DNA of 20,920 nucleotides from assembly GCA_937901225.1 (NCBI GenBank), contig CALCGX010000020.1, forward strand, positions 1-20,920, written 5' to 3'. The notes beneath the pieces are model-generated. The model was given only the letters and a program-made list of their open reading frames with translations. It was not told the DNA's origin and made no database searches. Numbering within the stretch: the stretch's first letter is position 1; the number at the start of each line of letters is the position of its first letter. A program made the position numbers and the translations under genes. Shown in pieces: positions 15,097-20,920 of the stretch. The stretch comes from an uncultured Bacteroidales bacterium (GTDB lineage: Bacteria; Bacteroidota; Bacteroidia; Bacteroidales; Paludibacteraceae).

Positions 15097-16251
15097 ATGG
15101 AAAAGTATAGTTTGAAGGAGTTGTGCGATTGGATTCAGGAGATCGTAGAGAACGATTTACCTAATCGCTATTGGGTGTGCGCGGAAATCGCCTCTATGAG
15201 TGTGCGTGGGCATTGTTATATGGAATTGGTTGAAAAAGCAGAGAATGGTATTCTTGCGGCTAAGGTGCGAGCTACTTGCTGGAGCAATGTGTATCATTTA
15301 TTATCAGCATATTTTCTGCAAGAGACGGGGCAATCATTGCATACTGGATTGCAGGTTATGTTAGAGGTCAGTGTGGAATATCATGCGGTGTATGGATTGA
15401 GTTTGAATGTATGGAATATTGATCCCACCTATACGTTGGGCGACCTTGCCAAGCAACGCCAAGCAACTATCCAACAACTCACAGAAGATGGCGTGATGGA
15501 TCTACAAAAAGCATTACAAATTCCTTCTCTGCCTCGGCGAGTGGCTGTAATCTCTTCAGCAGATGCTGCGGGGTATGGTGACTTCTGCGATCAGTTGAAG
15601 CATAATCGTTTTGGATTTAAATTCCATGTACAGCTGTATCCTGCAGTAGTCCAGGGAGATACTGCTGCTCGAAGTGTTGTTCAAGCGCTTAACTCGATTG
15701 CCGCACTAGAAGAGGAATGGGATGTAGTGGTCATTATTCGTGGTGGCGGTGCCAACACAGATATGAGTTGCTTTGATGATTATAATTTGGCTAGCCACTG
15801 TGCGCAGTTTCCATTGCCGATTATTGCTGGAATAGGTCATACACGTGATGTGAGTGTGGTAGATATGGTGGTGCATACGAGTGTTAAGACTCCTACTGCA
15901 GCAGCAGAATGGTTGATAGAACGCGTGGCGGAACAAGTGGAGAGAGTAGGTTGCTTAATGTTGCGTTTGCAACGTACCACACAGAATGCTGTCTCTCGAG
16001 AGAAAAATCGCTTGTTATTATACGAGCAACAAATCTTCAATGCTGTGCGCGGAAAGGCTGTTCGTGAACGAGGTAAGTTAGAATTGTGGATGAAAACCAT
16101 AGAGCTGCATTCGCCAGAGCGGATATTCAAAATGGGATATAGTTTGACTATGGTAAATGGCAAAATGGTTCGTTCTCAGAGCGAGGTGAACGAGGGTGAT
16201 GTGTTGGAAACGCATTTGCATGATGGTGTAATTCAGTCGGTGGTAAAATGA
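15097..16251 (+). CDS. xseA: Exodeoxyribonuclease VII large subunit
   Basis: This 384-residue protein has the N-terminal OB domain (about 5-110), the catalytic region with RRVAVISSADAAGYGD (147-162), VVIIRGGGANTDMSCFDD (211-228), PIIAGIGHTRDVSVVD (241-256) and KTPTAAAE (264-271), and a short C-terminal helical region. ExoVII degrades single-stranded DNA in both directions as a complex with XseB. It is shorter than E. coli XseA (456), mainly because the coiled-coil after the TPTAAAE motif is reduced to about 113 residues. The small subunit gene xseB is not adjacent here; the next gene is unrelated and overlaps by 4 bases. No promoter of the standard type is seen in the 27-base gap upstream. 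Confidence 0.93.
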   Translation: MEKYSLKELCDWIQEIVENDLPNRYWVCAEIASMSVRGHCYMELVEKAENGILAAKVRATCWSNVYHLLSAYFLQETGQSLHTGLQVMLEVSVEYHAVYGLSLNVWNIDPTYTLGDLAKQRQATIQQLTEDGVMDLQKALQIPSLPRRVAVISSADAAGYGDFCDQLKHNRFGFKFHVQLYPAVVQGDTAARSVVQALNSIAALEEEWDVVVIIRGGGANTDMSCFDDYNLASHCAQFPLPIIAGIGHTRDVSVVDMVVHTSVKTPTAAAEWLIERVAEQVERVGCLMLRLQRTTQNAVSREKNRLLLYEQQIFNAVRGKAVRERGKLELWMKTIELHSPERIFKMGYSLTMVNGKMVRSQSEVNEGDVLETHLHDGVIQSVVK

Positions 16252-17165
16252 AAAAAGAGCAGAAAATATATTTCCTCTTGACAGGTGAGCAATGGCTGGG
16301 TGTTGCGCTATTGGTGATGTTGGTATTAGGGACACTAATCGCCGTCAAGCATTTTCAGCCTAAGCAAGAGGTAGAGGTGAGTTGGCTAAATGACTCTACA
16401 AGAACGGATTTTGCTGATTATCAGGCTAAGCAAGATAGTATTCGTAAAGCGCAATGGAAAAAGAAATACTCTCGTGATACCATTACAATTCATATGCAGC
16501 CATTTGATCCGAATACGGCAGATAGTACCACACTGGTGCATCTCGGTTTCAAGCCGTGGCAGGCAAAAAACATGTTGAAATACCGCGCAAAGGGTGGGAG
16601 GTATCGCAAAGCGGAGGATTTGAAGCGTTTGTATGGAATGACGGATAGTATGTTTCAGGTTTTGAAACCTTATATATGTATCGCGCGCGTAGAAGTTGAT
16701 AGCATGAGGAAGGATACCGTCCGTGAGGACTCGTTACCCAAGTGGCCTGTGAAGAAGGATACGGTATTGAACCTCCGTACAGCGGACACCACCGAACTAA
16801 AGATGATTCGTGGCATTGGCTCCTATCGAGCTCATCAGATTGTACGGTATCGTGAAGAACTGGGAGGCTTTACGAGTGTGGAACAGGTAATGGAAGCAAA
16901 AGGGATGGGACAATTGGATGCTGATAGTGTGATGAAATATTTCTGGATAGATAGTGTTGTGGTTGAGCAGATGAATGTTAATCTAGTAGGAGTTAAACGG
17001 TTATCACGGCATCCGTATTTGCGTTTTGAGCAAGCTAAAGCTATTTATGAACTTCGGCGGAAGAAAATACATTTGGATTCGATACAACAACTGCAAGAAA
17101 TAGATGACCTGTCCCGTGAAACCCTTGGAAAAATAGCACCGTATCTTAATTTTGATAGAAAATGA
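16248..17165 (+). CDS. Membrane-anchored protein with three helix-hairpin-helix (ComEA-like) regions
   Basis: This 305-residue protein has one N-terminal membrane helix (about 15-33) followed by an extracytoplasmic region. Three ComEA-type helix-hairpin-helix segments can be traced: about 87-142 (FDPNTADSTTLVHLGF), 173-235 (LNLRTADTTELKMIRGIGS, with the GIG hairpin) and 243-302 (the VNLVGVKRLSRHP segment). Such domains bind DNA non-specifically; ComEA carries incoming DNA to ComEC. Its placement two genes after comEC, overlapping xseA by 4 bases, supports a DNA uptake or processing role. Three segments and the membrane anchor differ from short ComEA proteins with one domain. It is not the same as type IX secretion or helicase HhH proteins in any way I can see. 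Confidence 0.85.
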   Translation: MKKEQKIYFLLTGEQWLGVALLVMLVLGTLIAVKHFQPKQEVEVSWLNDSTRTDFADYQAKQDSIRKAQWKKKYSRDTITIHMQPFDPNTADSTTLVHLGFKPWQAKNMLKYRAKGGRYRKAEDLKRLYGMTDSMFQVLKPYICIARVEVDSMRKDTVREDSLPKWPVKKDTVLNLRTADTTELKMIRGIGSYRAHQIVRYREELGGFTSVEQVMEAKGMGQLDADSVMKYFWIDSVVVEQMNVNLVGVKRLSRHPYLRFEQAKAIYELRRKKIHLDSIQQLQEIDDLSRETLGKIAPYLNFDRK

Positions 17166-17217
17166 TTTGATTTGGCACGGTATTTGTAGTAATGCTCATG
17201 TCTATATTTATTATGTG

Positions 17218-17901
17218 ATGAAAACAACGCAGACCAACATATTGTTAGTAGAAGATGATGCTAGTTTGAGCACTGTACTTGCAGATTATTTGCGTAGTAA
17301 GGATTATACGGTAGAGACTGCGAATAATGGTAAGGAGGCATGGGAGTTAATTATGATTAAGCATTATGACTTGATCATTAGTGATATCATGATGCCTCGT
17401 ATGAATGGTTTTGAGTTGCTTAAGTTGGTGCGCGCTCAATATCCTGATATGCCAATGATTATGCTGACTGCCAAGGTTGATCGCGACGATATTATGCATG
17501 CCTATGAATTAGGGTGTGATGATTATGTGACGAAGCCTTTCTCAATGGATATATTGATTTGTAAGATGGAGGCGGTGTTGCGCAGATGTCGTGTGCGTTT
17601 GGAGACGGAGCAGACGGAGTGGCAATTGGGTGATTTGCTGTTTGATTCAGTTCGTCAGCAAATAGGTGACCAACATCTTAGTTCGCGCGAGAATGATCTG
17701 TTGAAGATGTTGTGTCAGAGTATGAATAATTTGGTGGATCGCAATCGTATATTGATGAGCATATGGGGAGCTGATACGTATTTTAATGCACGTTCTTTGA
17801 GTGTATATATCAATCACTTGCGCAAATATTTGGGCGAGAATTCTCCTGTGAGAATTATGAGTGTACATGGCAAAGGATATAAAATGGTGATAATGGACTG
17901 A
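17218..17901 (+). CDS. OmpR-family response regulator, RprY-like
   Basis: This 227-residue protein has an N-terminal receiver domain (about 8-122) with the acidic pair EDD (12-14), phosphorylation site Asp56 in LIISDIMMPRMNG, switch residue Thr84 in MLTAK and Lys106 in YVTKPFS. A C-terminal winged-helix domain (about 130-225) carries YFNARSLSVYINHLRKYL and MSVHGKGYKM, the pattern of B. fragilis RprY. No histidine kinase gene is adjacent, so the partner is elsewhere. The ATG at 17218 fits the family N-terminus; the longer frame starts inside the previous gene. It lies 52 bases after the HhH gene and is followed by two terminators, so it closes the operon. Targets are unknown. Confidence 0.92.
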   Translation: MKTTQTNILLVEDDASLSTVLADYLRSKDYTVETANNGKEAWELIMIKHYDLIISDIMMPRMNGFELLKLVRAQYPDMPMIMLTAKVDRDDIMHAYELGCDDYVTKPFSMDILICKMEAVLRRCRVRLETEQTEWQLGDLLFDSVRQQIGDQHLSSRENDLLKMLCQSMNNLVDRNRILMSIWGADTYFNARSLSVYINHLRKYLGENSPVRIMSVHGKGYKMVIMD

Positions 17902-17915
17902 TAGTCCAAGACGAG

Positions 17916-17946
17916 AAACACGATAATGAGAAGAGGTCGTGTTTTT
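17916..17946 (+). terminator. Intrinsic terminator 1 after the response regulator
   Basis: AAACACGA (17916-17923) and TCGTGTTT (17937-17944) form a perfect 8-bp stem ending in a short T run. It lies 14 bases after the stop codon. Confidence 0.6.
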
Positions 17947-17974
17947 GTAAATAGTGTTTTTCATAATATGTGGG

Positions 17975-18007
17975 GAGAGTTCGATGTGAATCGCGCTCTC
18001 TTTTTTT
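17975..18007 (+). terminator. Intrinsic terminator 2 after the response regulator
   Basis: GAGAG (17975-17979) pairs with CTCTC (17996-18000), with an inner GAT/ATC pairing, followed immediately by seven T bases (18001-18007). It backs up the weaker terminator just upstream. Confidence 0.75.
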
Positions 18008-18015
18008 GGAGGAAA

Positions 18016-18047
18016 TTTGCATAAACCAAAAAAAAAGTGTACCTTTG
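18016..18047 (+). promoter_or_regulatory. Promoter of ansA-pepD
   Basis: TTTG (18016-18019), a 20-base spacer with a nine-base A run, and TACCTTTG (18040-18047) match the Bacteroidetes consensus. The ATG follows 25 bases later. Confidence 0.85.
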
Positions 18048-18072
18048 CAAACGAATTAATTCAATGTAGCAT

Positions 18073-19104
18073 ATGAAAGTATTGCTTCTTTTCACAGGTG
18101 GTACCATTTCCATGGTACGCGATGCAGAGACAGGCGCGTTGCATCCAGCTGACATGCAAACATTCAAAGCTTTTGTTCCAGAATTGTTTGCTGGTGATAT
18201 TCAGGTAGATATGATTCCTTTCGAGCCTCTATTAGACTCTTCGGATTTAAATCCTGATAACTGGCGACAGATGGCGCACGTGGTGCAAGACAACTATGAT
18301 GCGTACGATGGCTTTGTGATTCTGCATGGTACAGACACGATGGCATACTCCGCGTCGGCATTGAGTTTTATGTTCGACAATTTGTGCAAACCAGTAGTAT
18401 TTACGGGTAGTCAGTTGCCTGTGGGCGTTTTGCGTTCGGATGCTAAAGAGAATCTGTTGACTGCCATTGAGATAGCGGCTGCATATGACACGGATGGTAA
18501 AGCGATTGTACCTGAGGTAACGTTGTTTATGGATGGAGAGCTTTATCGTGGCAATCGTGCTACCAAACGCAATGCGGAGCACTTCTCAGCATTCAACTCC
18601 TATAACTATCCTGCGCTCGCACGCGCGGGCGTACACATTACCTACAACCGCCAACTGATTGAACCGATAGGTAATACCGCTCGTCCGCTGCATGTGTTTG
18701 AGCGGTTTGATACGCGCGTGGCCATTCTGAAGCTCTTCCCAGGTATCACAGAGGAGGTGGTGGCTGCGGTGTTGAATACACCAAATTTGCGCGGTGTAGT
18801 GTTGGAAACTTTCGGTTCGGGCAATGCTCCTTCACACGAATGGCTGTACCAAAGCTTGCGCGATGCTGTAAATCGCGGCGTGGTGATTGTGAATAAAACG
18901 CAATGTAATACAGGCTCTGTCAGCATGGGGCAGTATGCAGTGAGTCTTAATTTGTTGAAGGCGGGAGTGATTTCAGGATATGACATCACCACTGAAGCCC
19001 TGCTTACTAAGATGATGCACGTGCTGGGCGAACATGGCGAAGATCTTGCGAAGGTCAAGAAAATGCTATCTGTGTCACTCTGCGGAGAATTAACCAACGT
19101 ATAA
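18073..19104 (+). CDS. ansA: Type I (cytoplasmic) L-asparaginase
   Basis: This 343-residue enzyme hydrolyses L-asparagine to aspartate and ammonia. The two catalytic triads' residues are visible: Thr11 in LFTGGTISM, Thr87-Asp88 in LHGTDTM, and Lys165 in GNRATKRNAEHF. There is no signal peptide, and the length matches the cytoplasmic type I enzyme (E. coli AnsA, 338) rather than the periplasmic type II. Later family segments include FTGSQLPVGVLRSDAKEN (110-127) and VLETFGSGNAP. It has its own promoter and is followed after 18 bases by pepD, so the pair likely forms an amino-acid and peptide catabolic operon. Confidence 0.95.
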   Translation: MKVLLLFTGGTISMVRDAETGALHPADMQTFKAFVPELFAGDIQVDMIPFEPLLDSSDLNPDNWRQMAHVVQDNYDAYDGFVILHGTDTMAYSASALSFMFDNLCKPVVFTGSQLPVGVLRSDAKENLLTAIEIAAAYDTDGKAIVPEVTLFMDGELYRGNRATKRNAEHFSAFNSYNYPALARAGVHITYNRQLIEPIGNTARPLHVFERFDTRVAILKLFPGITEEVVAAVLNTPNLRGVVLETFGSGNAPSHEWLYQSLRDAVNRGVVIVNKTQCNTGSVSMGQYAVSLNLLKAGVISGYDITTEALLTKMMHVLGEHGEDLAKVKKMLSVSLCGELTNV

Positions 19105-19122
19105 CCCCAAAATAACAATCAT

Positions 19123-20562
19123 ATGAAGAACTTACAACCTCAAGGTCTTTGGAATAATTTCTATGACCTTACTCAAATTCCTCGTCCTTCAGGACAAAAA
19201 GAGGAAATCAGTGCATTTCTTGCAAACTACGGTCGCTCGTTAGGCTTGGAAACAATTGTGGATGGAATAGGCAATGTGATTATCCGTAAACCTGCGAGTC
19301 CTGGCTACGAGAACCACCCTGGAGTGATACTCCAAGGTCATATGGATATGGTGCCACAGAAGAACAATGACACTATATTTGATTTTGAGAAGGATCCTAT
19401 TGAAGCGTATATTGATGGCGAGTGGGTTACTGCCAAAGGTACCACATTGGGTGCGGATAATGGTATTGGTGTAGCTGCTGCAATGGCTATCCTGGCAGAC
19501 AAATCGGTGGTACATCCACCATTGGAGGTGCTTGTAACCGTGGATGAAGAAACTGGTATGTATGGAGCTTTCGCTTTGGAAGGTGGTCTGCTGCAAGGCA
19601 AGACATTACTTAACCTTGACTCGGAGGCAGAGGGCGAGTTATATGTTGGTTGTGCAGGCGGCGTGGATACTACGGCCAAATTTGCTTACACTCCAGTAGA
19701 AGTGGAGGAAGGTGACGTGGCTGTCAAGGTTAGCATTACGGGCTGCAAAGGTGGTCACTCTGGTTGTGATATTCACTTGCAACGCGCGAATGCCAACAAG
19801 TTGCTCTTCCGTTTCCTTAAAGAGGCAGTGGCGAACTATGAGGCTCGCTTAGCAAGTGTAGAAGGTGGTAGTTTGCGCAATGCTATTCCACGTGAAGCGT
19901 CGGCTATTATTACCGTACCAGCTGAAGGCGTAGAGGATATAATGGACCTTGTAGCAGAGTGCGAAGACCTCTTTGTGGCAGAGTACGACGGCGTAGAGGA
20001 TAATATCCGCTTGACAGCCGAGGAAGTGTCATGCCCTACTACCGAATTGCCAGAAGATGTGCAAGACTTCTTGATTCATGCTATCACTGTTTGCCCTCAT
20101 GGTGTATATCGCGTGATTCCAGAAATGCCTGACGTGGTAGAGACTAGCAACAACCTGGCTATGCTCACTACCGCTGATAATTGCGTGACCGTATATTGCT
20201 TGACACGCTCGTCTGTGGAATCTCGCAAAGAGGAGTTGCAGGAGATTATTCACTCCGTATTTGCGATGGCAGGCGCTGAGGTGGAGTTCTCTGGTTCCTA
20301 TCCTGGCTGGAAGCCAAATCTCAAAAGCCATATTCTTGATGTCATGAAGACGACCTACCAAGCTAATTATGGTATTGAACCACGCGTGATTATTATCCAC
20401 GCTGGTTTGGAGTGTGGTATCATTGGTCGCAACTATCCACACATGGATATGATTTCCTTTGGTCCAACTATCAAATATCCACACTCACCAGATGAGCGCG
20501 TGAATATTGCTACGGTGGCAAAATTCTACGAATACTTGCTTGCTACATTGAGAGCATTGTAA
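19123..20562 (+). CDS. pepD: Aminoacyl-histidine dipeptidase (M20 family)
   Basis: This 479-residue cytosolic metallopeptidase cleaves dipeptides, including Xaa-His such as carnosine. Zinc ligands by alignment to E. coli PepD (485 residues) are His73 in QGHMDMVPQ, Asp112 in LGADNGIG, Glu143 in DEETGM, Asp166 in LNLDSE and His454 in KYPHSPDERV; Asp75 and Glu142 are the expected catalytic pair. The lid domain is inserted in the middle, about 185-390. It is probably co-transcribed with ansA. A strong terminator follows 18 bases after the stop. Confidence 0.96.
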   Translation: MKNLQPQGLWNNFYDLTQIPRPSGQKEEISAFLANYGRSLGLETIVDGIGNVIIRKPASPGYENHPGVILQGHMDMVPQKNNDTIFDFEKDPIEAYIDGEWVTAKGTTLGADNGIGVAAAMAILADKSVVHPPLEVLVTVDEETGMYGAFALEGGLLQGKTLLNLDSEAEGELYVGCAGGVDTTAKFAYTPVEVEEGDVAVKVSITGCKGGHSGCDIHLQRANANKLLFRFLKEAVANYEARLASVEGGSLRNAIPREASAIITVPAEGVEDIMDLVAECEDLFVAEYDGVEDNIRLTAEEVSCPTTELPEDVQDFLIHAITVCPHGVYRVIPEMPDVVETSNNLAMLTTADNCVTVYCLTRSSVESRKEELQEIIHSVFAMAGAEVEFSGSYPGWKPNLKSHILDVMKTTYQANYGIEPRVIIIHAGLECGIIGRNYPHMDMISFGPTIKYPHSPDERVNIATVAKFYEYLLATLRAL

Positions 20563-20580
20563 GCAAAATCAACGATACGA

Positions 20581-20616
20581 AAATGGAGGGTATGAGCAGA
20601 TATCCTCCATTTTTTT
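20581..20616 (+). terminator. Intrinsic terminator of ansA-pepD
   Basis: AAATGGAGG (20581-20589) pairs with CCTCCATTT (20604-20612). The stem extends inward by a G-T and three more pairs around a GAGCAG loop, and a T run continues to 20616. Confidence 0.9.
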
Positions 20617-20686
20617 GTAGTTTCGTACTTGAAAATGAGCTTTTTGTGAAAAAAATCATGTGAAATTGCACTTTTTTTTCAAAAAA

Positions 20687-20718
20687 TTTGGTCATATCAA
20701 AAAAAAGCAGTACCTTTG
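20687..20718 (+). promoter_or_regulatory. Promoter of tRNA-Asp
   Basis: TTTG (20687-20690), a 20-base spacer with an eight-base A run, and TACCTTTG (20711-20718) match the consensus. Transcription should start about 30 bases before the mature tRNA. Confidence 0.85.
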
Positions 20719-20754
20719 CACCCGCTTTCGAAAAGAAAGTGCGACATAACAATT

Positions 20755-20828
20755 GGTGCGGTAGTTCAGTTGGTTAGAATACATGCCTGTCACGCATGGG
20801 GTCGCGGGTTCGAGTCCCGTCCGCACCG
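20755..20828 (+). tRNA. tRNA-Asp (anticodon GTC)
   Basis: A full cloverleaf of 74 bases is seen: acceptor stem GGTGCGG with CCGCACC and discriminator G, D-arm GTTC/GAAT, anticodon stem CATGC/GCATG with loop CTGTCAC giving anticodon GTC (20789-20791), five-base variable loop GGGTC, whose first G follows the anticodon stem, and T-arm GCGGG/CCCGT with loop TTCGAGT. The 3' CCA is not encoded. A short hairpin (20723-20729 with 20735-20741) lies in its leader. Confidence 0.97.
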
Positions 20829-20830
20829 CG

Positions 20831-20862
20831 AAGAAGATGCAAACGCATCTTCTTTTGTTTTT
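20831..20862 (+). terminator. Intrinsic terminator after tRNA-Asp
   Basis: AAGAAGATGC (20831-20840) and GCATCTTCTT (20845-20854) form a perfect 10-bp stem with loop AAAC, followed by a T-rich run through 20862. Confidence 0.92.
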
Positions 20863-20909
20863 ATGCATTTGTAGTGTTGAATCATCAATAAAGCGGACAA
20901 AGCCATATT

Positions 20910-20920
20910 CCCCCCCCCCC
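20910..20920. repeat. Run of 11 C bases at the window end
   Basis: The window ends in a homopolymer C run that reaches the last base, so its true length is unknown. It could be a genuine tract or a sequence-end artefact. No gene is seen in 20863-20909. Confidence 0.6.

Noticed and set aside
17151..17186. Separate promoter for the response regulator
   Set aside because: GGTATTTG lacks the TA of the -7 box and the nearest TTTG is 24 bases away, not 20.

Overview
The window reads as bacterial chromosome from the phylum Bacteroidetes, most likely order Bacteroidales. The best evidence is six promoters of the Bacteroidetes type (a -7 box TACCTTTG and a TTTG or CTTG box exactly 20 bases upstream), the general lack of strong Shine-Dalgarno sites, and proteins of Bacteroidales style (RprY-like regulator, PepD-type C69/M20 dipeptidase, YfhO protein). 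No species can be named. Most of the window is housekeeping chromosome; the accessory-looking part is a surface-glycan cluster at about 6.2-11.7 kb.

Layout. (1) 1-3321, minus strand: rpmH (L34, 52 codons), rbfA, a LolC/E-type permease, a small lipoprotein and a XerD-type recombinase cut by the window edge, all transcribed leftward from a promoter at 3385-3416. An unusual nested inverted repeat sits at the rpmH 3' end, and degenerate 7-8 base repeats fill the gaps around rbfA. (2) 3322-3686: divergent regulatory region. (3) 3687-6281, plus: a large YfhO-family membrane protein whose 3' end overlaps the convergent glycan operon by 89 bases. (4) 6193-11743, minus: a tight six-gene operon with a KdsC-like phosphatase, an IspD/TarI-family cytidylyltransferase, a fusion of an asparagine-synthetase-like PP-loop domain to a TagD-like cytidylyltransferase, a LicD-family phosphotransferase, a GT4 and a GT2 glycosyltransferase. 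(5) 11863-17901, plus: a second six-gene operon starting from a back-to-back promoter, with a GT4 glycosyltransferase, rpe, comEC-like, xseA, a triple helix-hairpin-helix protein and an RprY-like response regulator, ending in two tandem terminators. (6) 18073-20562, plus: ansA and pepD with their own promoter and terminator. (7) 20755-20828: tRNA-Asp(GTC) with promoter, leader hairpin and terminator. The window ends in an 11-base C run.

How the genes fit together. Operon (4) has two nucleotidyltransferases that could make CDP-activated alcohols, one LicD enzyme that could transfer a phospho-alcohol to a glycan, and two glycosyltransferases that could build the acceptor. This suggests a teichoic-acid-like or phosphocholine-like decoration of a surface glycan, with an unexplained amide-forming or adenylating step supplied by the PP-loop domain. 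That reading is inference from domain content. It is the best candidate for an undescribed system here. Operon (5) mixes DNA-uptake functions (ComEC channel, HhH DNA-binding protein) with DNA processing (XseA) and pentose phosphate metabolism.
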